From the NCBI GenBank assembly GCA_036244855.1, contig BQKZ01000438.1, positions 70,542-134,541 of the forward strand: DNA of 64,000 nt, in the 5' to 3' direction. Position numbers and translations under genes: made by a program. This DNA is from Temnopleurus reevesii. Taxonomy: Eukaryota; Echinodermata; Echinoidea; Temnopleuroida; Temnopleuridae. Positions within the stretch are counted from its first letter, which is position 1, and every line of letters begins with the position of its first letter. Positions 1 through 14,052 of the stretch are shown here, piece after piece. The notes beneath the pieces are model-generated. The model saw nothing but the letters and a program-made list of their open reading frames with translations, had not been told where the DNA came from and ran no database searches.

Positions 1-330
1 CATCAGAAGCACTATTCTTCCTCATATTTTTTTTTATTTCTTCTTTCCTCTTATTTATTCTACTCTTTTACTTTTTCATATTGCTATTGATCATCTTAAA
101 TTTCATCCCAGATTTCTCTCTTTCTCTTTCTTCTTTCTCTTTTCCACTTTCAATCTCTCATTTGTGCTGCATCAGAAGCACTATTCTTCCTCATATTTTT
201 TCTTTATTCTTTCCTCTTATTTATTCTACTCTTTTACTTTTTCATATTGCTATTGATCATCATCAATTTAATCCCAGTTTTCCCTCTCTCTCACCATCTC
301 TCATCAATACTGCATCAGTGGCGCTGCTCC
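1..330. repeat. tandem repeat, period about 169 bp
   Basis: The unit starting 'catcagaagcactattcttc' at position 1 recurs at 170 with small indels, and a diverged partial third copy starts near 299. The array is cut by the window edge. Confidence 0.8.
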
Positions 331-1623
331 ACCTAGCAGAGTCTTAGGATGTTTCTAGAGTCGAGAGCACCCAAATATGGAGAGGGGTCGCCGGGAAGAA
401 TGCGGTGGAAATAGAGTGTTGGAAGTTTGAGGGGGAAAGTAGGTCAACTAGGGGCAATAGGGTGTTTATTGTGGGTGATTGAAGTGAGTGATGAATGGGG
501 TGGAATGGGTTAAGATACCATGTTTATTGAAAACTTTGTGAGTGATGGCTTGTCAGAGTTCTTTGCGTTGAACTGATATAGGGGATATCATTCTTATCTG
601 ATTTGAGAAATACAATTGAATGTATTAATTGTATGGAATTTTATTTTCACTTTTTGATATTTTTGTTGTAGTATTATATGAACATGTGTATTATAGGGTG
701 GCCTAGGAATGTATATATAAAACATCAAAAGTAAACCTCCAAATTTAAGTGATAATTGGATTGAACAATGTTAGTAACACGATTGTAATCGTTAATGGTA
801 ATATTTTGAAAGGAAAGGAATCTAGATCATTTCAATTCAAACCCATAACATGTTCAAAATAAACTCCTACAGTATCTTCTAATTGTGACACAGCCATTTC
901 TATTTTTATTTATTTATGTTTTTTGATGTGTCAACAATATTTTCCAACAAATTAACAGCATAATTATAGATACTTGAAATAAAAATGCAGTTATATTAAA
1001 TACATTTTTTGGTTACAACACGTTGATTTTATAATTGATAATGAATTGTGCATTTTTAAAAGGAAAACTGCTTTCATGCGTCCAGTATAACACAAATACT
1101 GTATTTTTAATGCATCAATGCTCCACTGATTTACAGACATAGCAAGTCATTCTGCATGGAGGATAGAGAAAATATTATTAATCAAATTTAATTTCGAAAG
1201 TTGAAACATCCTTGAAATAAACAATATAGATCAAATTTGCAATTTTCATATATATGGAGGACTCTAATTTGGTGAATAATTTCATTTTCACTGATCGGGA
1301 GCCATCAACATCATTTTGATTATGTGGAAATGGAAAAAGCAAATTAGAAATGGAAGAGACAAAGATATTGGTATTCATGAGAGGGGTAAAGAGAAGGGGA
1401 GAGATAGAGTGAGGAAAAGACATATAGGAAGGAGGAGAGAGGGAGAGAGGGGGGTATGAGGGTTTCTTTATGTGTTTTATTTTGTGGGGATGTGGGTGTG
1501 CGTGAACTTAAATTAGATACAAAAGGGTTGATAGAAGAGGACAGAAGATTGGAGGGAGAGGATTGTAAAATATGTAGCAAAGTAGGAAGATAAAGAGTAG
1601 AAAAAAGAGAATAAGGAAGTGTG

Positions 1624-1628
<5 letters not shown>

Positions 1629-1659
<31 letters not shown>

Positions 1660-1682
1660 TGAGAGAGAGAGAGAGTGAGAGA
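1629..1682. repeat. (TG)n then (GA)n microsatellite
   Basis: About 15 TG units followed directly by GAGA repeats, within a broader purine-rich stretch (1370-1870). Confidence 0.9.
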
Positions 1683-3240
1683 GTGGGGGGAGGGGGTGCA
1701 GTATGCATGCATGAAAGAAAAAAACTGGATGGAGAGTGAAAAAAAGAGAGGGAGTGGAAGATAAACGAGAGACAGGACTGAAGGGATATGAGGAGCAGAT
1801 AAATAAACTTTTAAAACCTAAATAAGGAGAACAAAGGAAAATGGAATATATATAGAGAGAGGTTTATAGAAGAATGAAAGGTATGTATTAGAACAAAGAA
1901 ATTGTTTAATACAAAGACAAAAAATTGTGTCAGAATGAGAGCCTTAAAGATAACAATTAACTTCCCCTACAGTACATTCATTATTTCCAGCATATGTTTC
2001 TTTCATTAGCTATTTCTAATTAAAACCCCATTTTATGAGTTATTTGCATATGAAATTTATCTCACTCAGAAAAGCAGGCTTTTTATCAATTTAAACCGTG
2101 AGGTTCGTAGCACTAATTGCCCTCACTCAATGAAGGCCATAATGCGTTAATTAAGAACGCTTTCTTTCCACTTTGAAGCGTTGAAAAAAAGAGGAACTAA
2201 AAAAAATCCTTCAATGTTACATCACAACACTAAAGGCAATATTGATGAGGTATGGCAGCTAAAAAATGGATGAGAATTGGTTGCCATGGTGATATTGATC
2301 TTGTCAATTACGATGGTGATGAAGCCTGGTATTTTTAGGAAATGTTTGTAGATGAGAGATAGATTTGTACATCAGGCTTGATGGAGAGATATTAATTATC
2401 AGAGACTTTTGGGGCTATATCATTGTTGACATTTTGTATTAATTATCTTCAATTATTCATTGTATGTTTTATTTTCACCCCGTTTTGTGCTACTTTCGTG
2501 CTAAGGTTATTTAAAATGCTGAGTAAAAAAGAGATAATTATTTTATATTGTAATTACATGTACATGATCCTGTGGAGAACATTTTAAAGATAATTTTGAA
2601 TTATTTATTTCAAGATAATGAAAAATGAATTTGGCAAAAAACATCAAGATATGTTCCAAATTCTTTGGTTGTGTAGTTTCATCTTCTGAAGAGAAAGTTA
2701 AAAAGATATAGAGTTGGCGAGAGAGAAAGAGAAAGAGAGGGAGAGAGAGGGGGAGATAAGAGAGCAAAAGAGAGAGAAAGGGGGGAATTAAATTAAAAAA
2801 AAGACACTTTTTGAACAAAACTTGGTAAAAATGTATTCTTAATAATTTATCAGATGGCTTTTATGGATAATTTTCAAATAAAATGCAAATTAATATAATA
2901 CTTCTTGTCCAATATTCTACCTTTGTAGATACATACACCTACATGCAATAAAACATGTGTATCAAGTATTGTATATAGGCCTATAGCTCTTTATCAGTTT
3001 GACGTCTGGGAATACAAATAACTGAAATGCTCTCTCAGCCTAATATGGGAAGCAAAAGAATGAGCATCTAAAAAATGTGAGGCATTTGAAGTGTGAAACG
3101 GGCTGGATAGCTGTATTCTCTGCTGGCAATCATCTAATCTGGATTATCAATGAATAAACCTTGGTTATTATCTATACCGCATTGTCAGAAATGATTGCCA
3201 TGGTAAAATGACTAATCTCTGTGTCCAGTATACATACAAA

Positions 3241-3275
3241 CCTCAATGGATAATCTCTTGTACTATCCATTGAGG
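3241..3275. repeat. short perfect inverted repeat
   Basis: cctcaatggata (3241-3252) and its exact reverse complement tatccattgagg (3264-3275) form a 12-bp stem with an 11-base loop. No element is recognised. Confidence 0.7.
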
Positions 3276-4150
3276 TAAGAGGGAAATTAGCATAGGGATA
3301 CAAAGGAGTGGATCTTTTACTTTCTGTTCAAAACAATATTCATCTTTATCTTGTAATGAAAGTGACATTTCATCAAAAAAATCCTCAAAAAATCCTCAAA
3401 AATGCCCAATATGTTTTTTTGATGATTTTGCACATGAATAATATGGAAAAGTAAAATACTCTCTTTCATTATCTTCAAAAATAATAATGAGCGAGGCTTG
3501 GTTTAACAATTACGAAATATTGATTTTGACAAAAATACAAATTTCAAATTATAGAAATTTTCTATAGCTTTTTAAATGCTAAGAAAAATGGGATTAATTT
3601 TGTGATCATCTTTTATCAAGAATGTTTGCACTAGGTTGTTTCTATACAATTTTATTCATTTTACATTCATAGTTAAAATTCTATTCCAGCTTTTATTACA
3701 GTCCTTTGCAATTATGTTTACTGTTGAAATCAGCTTGACATAGAAATAAATTCAATATGGTTATCAATTTCTCTAAAATGTCATATTAATAGACAAAAAG
3801 ACAGCGATGACATTTCAGAGAAAAAAAGCCTGATGCGTTGTTCATGATGTACCATGTTTATATTAAGGCGCAGTATTGAGTAGACGTCTGATAATGTAAT
3901 TAATTATCTCATTAAAGGAGAGAATAACAGGGTAATTAGCCCAAAATTGCATAATTTCTCAGCTGGATGATGGAATCTCCATGCGAACACTCAAATATTA
4001 ATTGAATCCACAAGCTCCCTAAGTCATTTGAGGGAGAGATAATGTAGGTCTTGAAATTGATACTGTTTTTTTTCTTAGTTTTTATCATTGGTAGAACTTG
4101 ATGACACCTGAGGTGGGTTTCTTGGTCATGAAAAATAACGATGGAATCAT

Positions 4151-4252
4151 TGGCCTGTATTCCGATAGCGAGGTTTAACTTAACCCGGGACTAAGTCATT
4201 ATTATTTAGAACTTAATCAATAAGTTAAACCTCGCTATCGGAATACGGGCCA
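4151..4252. mobile_element. MITE with 32-bp terminal inverted repeats
   Basis: tggcctgtattccgatagcg… at 4151-4182 is the reverse complement of 4221-4252 with one mismatch. The core is about 38 bases. TCAT flanks both sides (4147-4150, 4253-4256), a possible 4-bp target duplication. It is noncoding. Related diverged ends occur at 34860-34980 and 35271-35285. Confidence 0.85.
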
Positions 4253-4721
4253 TCATGTTTAAGTAATGTGCTTTTAATCATGTTATAATTATCACATACA
4301 ATACAAACTTTGAGGTTTATTTGCCACAGGAAGGAGAAAATTGTCATTTTCCTCTTCATTATTTCTCTTTGTTTTTCTATTTTGGTTTGTGAACCTTTTT
4401 CACTGAAGTTCTGATTTTTGAAAATGCATGTAATAACAATATTGCCATTCCTTTGATGTTATTTCTCTGTTTGTTTGGTGAGGAAAGGTTAGTTTCTATT
4501 TTATTTTGCAAAATTTATCTAATTATACAGACCGTTCATAATTCAAATGACACTAAGTATATTTTTTATATAAATATAAATAGCTCAAGAAATAGTCACT
4601 CATTAAATGATTGACTGTACTAGAGATTCTTTCTATAAACAATTTTGGTATAAAAAAAGGAAACTGAGCATTATCAATAGTCAAAATTTTATAATTTCAT
4701 AAATAATCTGATTTTTTTCTG

Positions 4722-4795
4722 CCCGCTGGAAGAGCAGCTATTATACAGCTGAATGTGGCTACCCTGGGTAAATAAAACAAACAAACAAAAAAAAA
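4722..4795 (+). mobile_element. non-LTR retrotransposon or SINE 3' tail fragment
   Basis: A small hairpin (cagctattatacagctg) followed by 'gctaccctgggtaaataaa' and an (AAAC)n tail resembles 3' ends of invertebrate LINEs. Only the tail is present. Confidence 0.45.
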
Positions 4796-6469
4796 TCTTT
4801 TACAAGATATTCAAACCAATACAATTTGACAATTAGCAATGAAAATAACCTTCAATATTTCTGTAATTAAGAAGCTTGCTTTTATCTTAAACGGTATCCA
4901 TTAAGACTATTTAAATGAAATCTAAGTATCGTACTATGAATTGTGTAGACTACAAAAGGAATTTCATAAATTTAAGGAATCTTAACCCAAACCGAAGGAC
5001 AGAGTTCCCCATTTGATATGACCGGTCAGCAATGCTGCTTCTAAAATCTAATCAATATATCCGTAATTTAGTACCCTTCAAAAACATTTCTCAGTTGCAA
5101 TGATTTTTCGCCCCGTCAGGCTGGCCTAGAAATCTTGAATAACTGCTTGCTTTGTCCCGATGCTTTATACTTTCTAGCTTAATGTCCAGGCTTTAGAATC
5201 TTTTTGTGTGATTAAAATGCTTAGGCATTGAGCTATAATTAGCCTTGATTCAAGTCAAAATGATACACATCTGTGCACTGAGAGCCATAACTAACCTCTG
5301 TGTATATAAATCACTTGAAGACGTGAACCTTCTCACACCAAGGTTCAACAAGAAGCATAAAATGAATAAAATTATGATTATCGAGATACAGAGAAAGGTT
5401 GCCTTGTAAACAAGCAAGAATTGGTTTAGTAAGACCTGAATTTTTGTAAAGAAATTTTTTTATGTCCCATTTCATTTAAGATTAATTATGGGTGTAGCTG
5501 CTGGAATGTTTATTTAAAAATTATATTCAGTTCTATACTTCTATATTATACTTCTATACTATTTTTTCTAAATTTATTGCAAGAATATTGAAAGGTACTT
5601 CTGACCTTGCATTATATAGTTCATAGATGTCCTGTGTTTTTTTCTTAGAAATAAGAATCATAGCTAACGTCTATACCAAATGAATTTTTAAATGAGGGCA
5701 GCTTGTTATAATTGACTGATTGACTTTTTAGCTTGCCAACTCTTGATATCGAATCCAAAGCATTACATGGAGAAAGAGAATGCAAGATGGTAATTATTGT
5801 GCGATCAGAGTACAGTTAGATTCCTTGAATTCCACATTGGGGGTACTTTCCATCCAATCTCGTACGCAACCTTTGTGACTGATGCAGAAAATAGAAGACA
5901 GTCCAAGAAACTTAAGCTCGGTTTGACTCCGGAATTTTCAGAGAAAACAGGAACATTCATTGTTTAAGGACAGAAATATTATTTTGAAATACAGGGCCCG
6001 GTTACACAGAACTCGCCAATGATGTCAAACTTTGTCATTGATAGTAGTTACTATCAAATAATTGATGCTGATTGGCTGTTCTATACCTTTATGTAGGTAG
6101 CCAGCTTTAATGATGAGTTTGTCTATTATGGTGCATTTATGCCACCTAATTGAGTGGTTTTATGAATTTTTACAAAGGATGTGACAAATTTGATCGAAGG
6201 GAGATGGGGAAGAATAGGACAGATATAAGCAAGAATGAGTACAGGAAAAGAAATAAAGGAATAGGTAGGGTTGTATGTAAACATTGAAATGGTGAGAAAA
6301 GTGAGGAGAAAGAAATGAAGAGGGCTAATCATGGAGAATGGTGTTGAAAGTTGACAGAAAAGATAGATGGAAAGATGGTAAAAGAAATGAAGAGAGAGAT
6401 TTAAGAAAGTAGAAGATGCATGTTGAAACAAACCGTCTATAGGGAATTTGAAAAAAAGAGGAGAAGTAA

Positions 6470-6730
6470 AAGAACAATTCAAAGAGGGGGATAATTTTGG
6501 GACAAGTCGGGTGGCTGGGAGGGGTGGGGTAAAATTGAAAATTTCACAGAATAGAGAGTAAAAGGACAATGTTGAGAAAATGGGGAGGGGGTGTTACATG
6601 TTGGGGTAGAATCGAAAGTTTGAGAGAAGGAAGCCTATAAGGACCTCATTAAGAAATGGGGAGGGGGTCGGGTTAAATTAGCAAGCTTGAGAGAAGGGGG
6701 AGTAAAAGGAAAATCTTGAGAAAGAAAGTA
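6470..6730. repeat. imperfect purine-rich tandem repeat
   Basis: Phrases such as 'gagagtaaaaggacaatgtt', 'gaaatggggagggggt' and 'gagagaagg' recur about 2-3 times with heavy divergence. Not coding. Confidence 0.45.
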
Positions 6731-9599
6731 AGTACCCAGCTGAGAAGCTCCAATTCATTTGGCTTCTGGCCTGGAATTTGATCACCCGAAGAGGGAGTCC
6801 CGACTTACGTTTTCTACCCAGCCATTCCCAAATACGGGACTCCAAGAAATTGGTCTATCTACACATTCCCTCAGCCGGGGCCCCTCACGAGAATTTTATA
6901 CATTATTTATAGATACTCCACCAGTTCTAAAGGTTCATACGTATTATGAGCACATTCCTCGAATGAGTACATTGTGTGTTTCATACACTTGCCACAGTAT
7001 ACATTTGCTGGCTATATATATTTTTATATATCTGTTAAACATATATATGTTGATAATCTATGGCACGAGCAAATGACATCTGCACAGCTCTCTAAATGAA
7101 ATTACTTTATGATGTATAGATTACCGCAGAAAGTTAACAGCTTTACGAGGGGATAGCTGTCTGAAACACGTAGAGCACCCTACATCTAGCTCTTGTCTTT
7201 TCACACCGCTCCTCGTTTTCATCAAAATTCACATAATTTTCCTCGTCCTATTGACTCAAAACCTGAAATTGGCTTTGAATATTTCATGATTATTTCGGCA
7301 AACGTCCATCACAGCCTTGCTATTTTCTCACCAAATCCCACAAGCATAACCTTCACGCAATCATAAATATTGGTCCTTAATTTTCATCAAATTGCTAATA
7401 TTAGTAATAATCAGCAGAGCTAATGCGACTATGCAATGGCCACCGGCATTATAACAGCAATTCGTTAGTGTTCTAATACCCCTTCGTCGTGAGGAATTCC
7501 TTATGCGAGTTGTGTTTCGGGATTCCTGAAATACCAGAATGACCTTTCTCAAACGTTCATTAACATAAACATATTTTTGCCATTACTCGAGGTATGCTAT
7601 GAATCTAACGTGCAATTAATTTATCCTGTATAGTGTCATTTGGTGTATATATACAACTGTATGCAGTTGTAATGGGAATATATTACACATAGGACATGGG
7701 GGTCATTGAGCGAACTAATTGGTCGGTGCAAAATTCCATGTAGAAACAACATTCCCTCTGTCGTCGTATTAGAATAGATTACTGCATCACATCATGTGTA
7801 ATAGGCCGATGCAAAAATGAAATATTAAATTGAAACAAGATATGCTAAGACTCGAGGATAGACATTTTAAATTTATGAAAATTTATCCATAATTATATAA
7901 GTGATTGTGTCTAAAAGGAGAGAAAAATCTAATCAGTAGGAAATTGATATTCATTGTCAAATTAACAGATCTAGCAGTGATCACAGGTTTTCTTACAACT
8001 AAAGATATATTTGTAAGCCAAAGGAAACTTTGTAACCAATCCTCCAATATGTCATAAGCCTCCCCTCCAGGCTTAATACCCCATACTTTTTCCTATAAGA
8101 TTTATATGAACACCTAAATTTCTAAGAAATATATTACGATCCTGGGATGAAATTCAGTGTTTGCTTTGCACTAATCTCGGGAGTTTGTGTCTTGCAAATG
8201 TTTTGCTCCCCGCGGTCATTCCAAAACAGAACGAAAAGATGAATGTGATACGCATCTCAATGGATTACTATTTTTCCCTTCCTTCATGAAAATATCCGGG
8301 AGATATGGTTTGCATCGGTTTAATTAAATTGGGCTCAGGCCTATAGGTGAGAATGGAGGAGACCAGAGATGATAGAAAGATGACAGGTATATATGTATAT
8401 GGAGAGAGAGAGAGGGAGGGGAGAGAGCGAGTGGGGATGGGGAGGATTGAGAAATGTGATGAGAAAGAAAATCAGAGGAGAAAGTATTATAGAAAGCAAA
8501 CGAAGAAAAAGAAATAATTTGTAATGTATCGTAAATATTTCCAAAAAGTATCTGTAAATCTGGAGAGAGATAATGAACATCATTTTTCAAAGATGAACTT
8601 GACTCATCCCCCTCCCCCACTCCCTCCCCCAAGAAAAAAAATGAAACCGTAAACAAGCATACCTTAATTTGTAACCCTGCAAGAGGAGGCAATAATTAAT
8701 TAGGATTTTTCAAAGTATAAGATTATTATTTAAAGCAAAACTTCGATCATCATGTATAATTCTTTTAAATCCCTCTGAAAATATGAAAGTGAGATTGCTT
8801 ATATTCAGCTCTATGGACTCTTCACATGAAGGTGTTTAGGACTTTGGTAGCAGAACTACGAACATAATTTTATTCAAGAGGAGGGGAAAAAATCACTGCA
8901 TACTTTCATTATCAGTAATTAAAGGATGCTGAAGATTTCACTTCCATGGAACACTTGAACAAGAAGGCCAATATAAATTAGCGCATGAGATAATTACATT
9001 TTCTCTTCCACCGGATACTTTGCCGTGAGACAGACTCCTACAAGATTGTGCAAATGATCAAATTTTGGATCAATAGGCCAGCCTTACTTTTATGGTGTAA
9101 TTGTGTTTTCTCTCTCTTGTGGCAGAATGAACAATTAGTCCCATCCCTTATTGTAGGAGTTGTTTATTCCTCCTGTTTTGGGGGTTTAATTGAATTGTGT
9201 AAAAGCCGGAGGACCGGATCCCAAGCTGATTAAATGGAGTAAATCATCTTCACATGTATGAGAGAGTTTTTTTTTTCACCCTTTCTTTTTCAATACTTCC
9301 GGAGAGTGGGATTGTAGAAGTATCGCTCTTTTGTGTTTTTGTTGCTAATCTAATTCAGTAAAGTGAATTGTCTCATGACATTGATTAATTCATGTACAGT
9401 GTAATAGATTAGATTTTTAATTTCCTATACCAAGTTGAAAACAGTCTGACTTGATGTGTCTTGTCTTAAAAAAAGGTTTTGAATTTGCCAGACATATTTC
9501 AACAAAAGACTTATTTCCTAAAGGTAATGCTGCCTTATTCAGTCATATTTTTTTCTTACTTTTATTTGAATTAGAATATTTTTAAGATTGACCGGTAAT

Positions 9600-9780
9600 G
9601 GAAGAATATACTGTTAAATACTGTTATTTTAAATGTTATTACTAATTATCATAAATGTTTGATTGTTTGATTGTATGAGTCACAATGTAAAGATATGTAT
9701 GTACTAGTTCATATACTGTACATATGTGTTTTATTTGTTGGTAAATAAATTCAATTCAATTCAATTCAATTCAATTCAAG
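9600..9780 (+). mobile_element. LINE-like 3' tail with (AATTC)n
   Basis: AT-rich sequence ending 'gttggtaaataaattcaattcaattc…' with about six AATTC units (9746-9779). Oligonucleotide tails of this kind end CR1/L2-like non-LTR elements. No reverse transcriptase is present. Confidence 0.45.
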
Positions 9781-12700
9781 TTTTAAAAGAGAGTAATTTT
9801 TCTCATCACAGTCTACGTTGGAAGCATTTTTTTTTAAATTGGGCTTATTGTTTTTCTTGCAATATGGGTATTCTTGATGTAGTGAGTGAGATATCATTTC
9901 AATAGGGTATTTACAAATGTAAAAGTAGAAATGTTGAAAATGTTAAATTTTGTAGAAATCTTCCAAATCGCAAGTAGGTTCACGAGAAGGAAAAAAAGAA
10001 ATGCTTTAGTATTTATTTCAATTAATTAAGGTACCCGATATAATAATGCATATACTTGCACCGTTTAAAACATTTATTTGGGTACATCTTACATTGTTTT
10101 TTCACCAGGCATTGATTCTATGAAATCAATTATCTCTATAAATATACATTTGCACTCTTTTTAAATCTATACAGCAGCGCGAATGTGAGTAATTTCCTCT
10201 CTCATTTTTACAGTTGGTACAAAACACCCCTGAAAATCAATACGGTGCTATATTTTCAATGTAATCTGCCTCAGTGAATACAAATTAATTCGCTTATTGG
10301 GGCGATATTCTAAAAGCAGGGCCATATGGTATGGGCGAAGAGCACATAAATTAATGCATAGACATAAAAGCCTCACCAAAAAATCAATAAATAAGTATTC
10401 AAGGAATACAATGTCCAGTGGCCAAACATTCGAGGAGTGGTGATGTATATGTTAGAACAAGAAATTTGCACATTACCCCAATTCCATATCTTTTTTGCTT
10501 CGAAGCCCGGAGGTAATGTTTGTGAAAATCAACAAGTACGGAAGTGGGATGGGGTTCGCTTTTGTAAGTGAAGGGCAACAAAAATATGCAGAATGACACC
10601 AAATACTATTTTTCATAAACTGAATTGTATATTAAACATACATGTACATACATGTAGGTAGTGCGTAAAAAAAATGTCTGTGGATGTATATGATGTTTAT
10701 AATGTACCTAAACACAGGAAAGATATTACTCAACAAATTATTTCCATGGGCATCAATACTGATCAAGTATCATTATAAAAATGGTCCGATTTTTCAATCA
10801 ACTTTTCTCACAAATTGTTAAACTTTTTCAACTACATAGAACTAAATATATATATCTATATGAGCTGATATTTCTGCAAGTAGATATTGTGGGCACAGTA
10901 TAAACTATATCCATGGTATAAATATATGACCTCTGTTTACTTTGTAAATTTTTCAGTCTACATGTATTTTTCCAAAGTCAAGTTTAAAGTATCTATCTTG
11001 ATATAGGATCGTCATTCCGTTCTGATGGGGTGTTTTATGCTTGTCTATGTTTGTGTAGCCTTTAGCGTTGCTTGTTTTAGTGTGTGTACAAGTCTCATTA
11101 CTCACCTTTCATTTGTTTTCTTCATATTTCATACCGGTCCTGGCTTATTTACACGAAGATTCTCCCCTCCACCAATCATCCTTCTCGCATTTCCACGAGC
11201 TGAGCAATTGTTATGTGTATCGCAGGCAATCTTTGGATAGTTCTAAGAGGTCCCGAAGAGGCAGATTTCTTCTGTGCTCGTTCGTTGGCTGCAGTTGCAT
11301 TTTTATTTCTCGAAGAATGCAAGGTATTTCTGAATCATGTCTGTTTCGGTGGGTTGCTTTACCAGACAGCGCCAGATCAGGAGATGCGTTTTGCGACCAG
11401 TAGGAGACGGGCTCGGATAAATGTTTCATGTTTCACGTGACGTGGTGATATGAGGGGGAAAATGAATCGTTAGTAGCCGAAGATATTGCAGTGAAATGAT
11501 GAGTGTTTTGAAAGTGAAATGATGATGAAGGGATATGAGAACTGATATATCTAGTCTGTAGCAATTTTGATATTTCTCCATCGAATCATATTTGTACATG
11601 TAGGCACTTGCCCACATATTTGTTCGGATTGTGTTTGGGGGAGGGGGGGGGGGCTTATTTGGTTGTGACGCACTCAAAGTATCCGTTGACATAACAAATT
11701 TATAATCCTACTTTGCATGATATTGTTTCAGAAGTCCTTTGAGCATTTTGTAGAGAGGCCCATTAAATTGATGCAGGTTAATACCTCAAATATCTTATTC
11801 GACAAACATTTTGTTTATGATGTCTTATCGTTAATCTAATAGCTGTTGTAATATATGTATAGTATTATCAAGATTCCCAAAGGAAAATTGAAGTTGGGAG
11901 GGGATGAGGGATTAAAAGGAGGGCTCCTATTATCCTGGAAAGATACAAGAAATTTTAATAGAACAGTAAAAAAAAAAAATAATCCTTTTTAAAATTACAG
12001 AATAAAATATAGTCCATAGAAATATGTATGATTTATTACCAGAGGAGGCAAAAATGGTGTTTGTGAGAAATATCACATTTTAATTTTAATCTGGAAAAGC
12101 TTATCCTCAAAATGTTCACAAAGCCATCAATAGGAACACTACTTATTCTACCCTGTGCCTTCTCAATGCATTTCTCCAGGGGCTACCTCACAATTTGTCA
12201 AGAAGTCAATTTACATGCCCTCACTTTACTCTCCAACAGCACGGAACCCAGACACATGTCAACACGCTCTGTGATCCTTTACAATAGGTAGTGACCCAGG
12301 GTCGTTCACCTTTGACCTACATACTTGAACTTCCTGTATGAAGCTGTCAGGATGTACTTGTGTGGTGAAAGCTAGTCTACTTCGCAGACTGTTGTGTTGA
12401 GTGAATGCGTTGCTCTGTCAATGTTGATGCTCATCTTTATCCCTCGTCCCATGTTTCTTCATTTGCTTTCTAGATTTCGTCATGTGTTCATGCTTTTGAA
12501 GTTTCTCTCGATGATAATAATCACCTTGGTAATATCTTTTTTTTTATCTAATTCATTTGTCGTTTTTCAGAACCAAAATGTCATTAGTGAATGCCCTCAT
12601 GTATCCAAGCAACTGCCATTTAGAAGAGTTACCCTGCAAAAAAAGTAGAATTTATTTGTTTGTTGGAATGAGCAGAATGAATTTGAAATGTGTATGATTT

Positions 12701-13783
12701 CCTTTAATACTATGAATTTTGATAATTCAGAATCTCAGGCCAATGGAATGATTTGCCCTTGTGCACCATCTTTTAATACTACTCCAATGTTTGTTAAATC
12801 ATCCATTTGTAAATACATTTTTATTTCATTTCCATAAACATTCTCATAAAGACATTTGTAAATGTACATTTGAATATATATACAATAATCACAATAAAGG
12901 AGACAACAAGGAAAACAAAAAGCAGAATAAAAAGTTGTCACCAATTATACATTTTAAATCAAGATTCAAACATTTATTTTTATCCTTCATGACTTTGAAA
13001 TTCCATTTGAAATTCAAGTATAATTTCTTGAATACTATAATAAATCAAATTTTTAGTATTTGTTGTCCGTGAGTTGCTTTTATCCACAATGACAAAATAA
13101 ACTCCAAGCGTCATACTATTCCTTCAACATCAGCACATCTTATTCCAAGCATTGCCCATTGATTTGTATTCCTAATGTCCACCTATAAATTGAAAGTGAA
13201 GCGATTAACGGTCAGATTCCGTCAAAGATCTTTCCATCTTTCCCCCAGAACTATCCCCTCGGCTTCCAATGTGAGAGGTTGATTATCGGGAAGGAGAGAG
13301 ATAGCAATTTTTGATATACCATTTATGGTTATATAGCCTTTGGAGAACGTGTGACTACCTTTATAATCTGTAGATTGGCAGTGTTGTCTCAATTTTCAGG
13401 CCTTGTTTTAATTCATTCCATCGTATAAGTGTATTCTGTATAATCAGAATCATAGGGGTCATGTAGAGTGAAATAGCTTTGTTCTTATCCGTATTATAAG
13501 AAAGCAATTTCTAATGTGAAAGTTTATTTTGGAGATGTTGAAGGAAAATATGATTTTTGAGGGTATTAATTGGCACTCTAATACCTCTTTTAGTCTCTAT
13601 GTTCGATTCCCTGTATCTTTTGCGTATAAATTTCCGAGCCTCCTTTCTTGACCCACTTGCACTCTGTGTTCTGTAACTTGTAGTCTCCATCAAGACTGAA
13701 CTACATTGTGTTCTGACAACCAGAAATCCTCTTGTTGAGGTCTCAATGAAAGACCATGGATGTTGTGTATTTGCATCTCTCAC

Positions 13784-13829
13784 ACTCTCTCTCCCGCTCT
13801 CCCTCTCTCTGTGCCTCAAACTCTCTCTC

Positions 13830-13860
<31 letters not shown>

Positions 13861-14052
13861 TTCTCTCCCTTTCTCTCCCTTTCTTTGCCTCTCTCTTTCT
13901 CTGCCTCTCTCTTCATCTCTCTCACTCTCTATCTCTCTTCCTCTCTTCCTCAACCTTTCTCTGCCTCTCCCTCTCTCCCTCTCTTTCCATCTCTCTCCCC
14001 ATCTCTCTCCCCCTCCCTCTCTCTCCCTCTCCATCTCTCTCTCTCTCCCTCT
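13784..14052. repeat. (CT)n-rich microsatellite
   Basis: About 270 bases of CTCT interspersed with CCCT and TTCT. Open frames on either strand are Ser/Leu or Arg/Glu low-complexity artefacts. Confidence 0.95.

Noticed and set aside
5988..6125. Possible transposon half (gggcccggttacacagaact…)
   Set aside because: No matching terminal repeat found nearby.
11025..11440. Possible coding exon or gene upstream of castor
   Set aside because: Open in several overlapping frames and slightly GC-richer, but no protein family, splice context or start was convincing. Left as unassigned.
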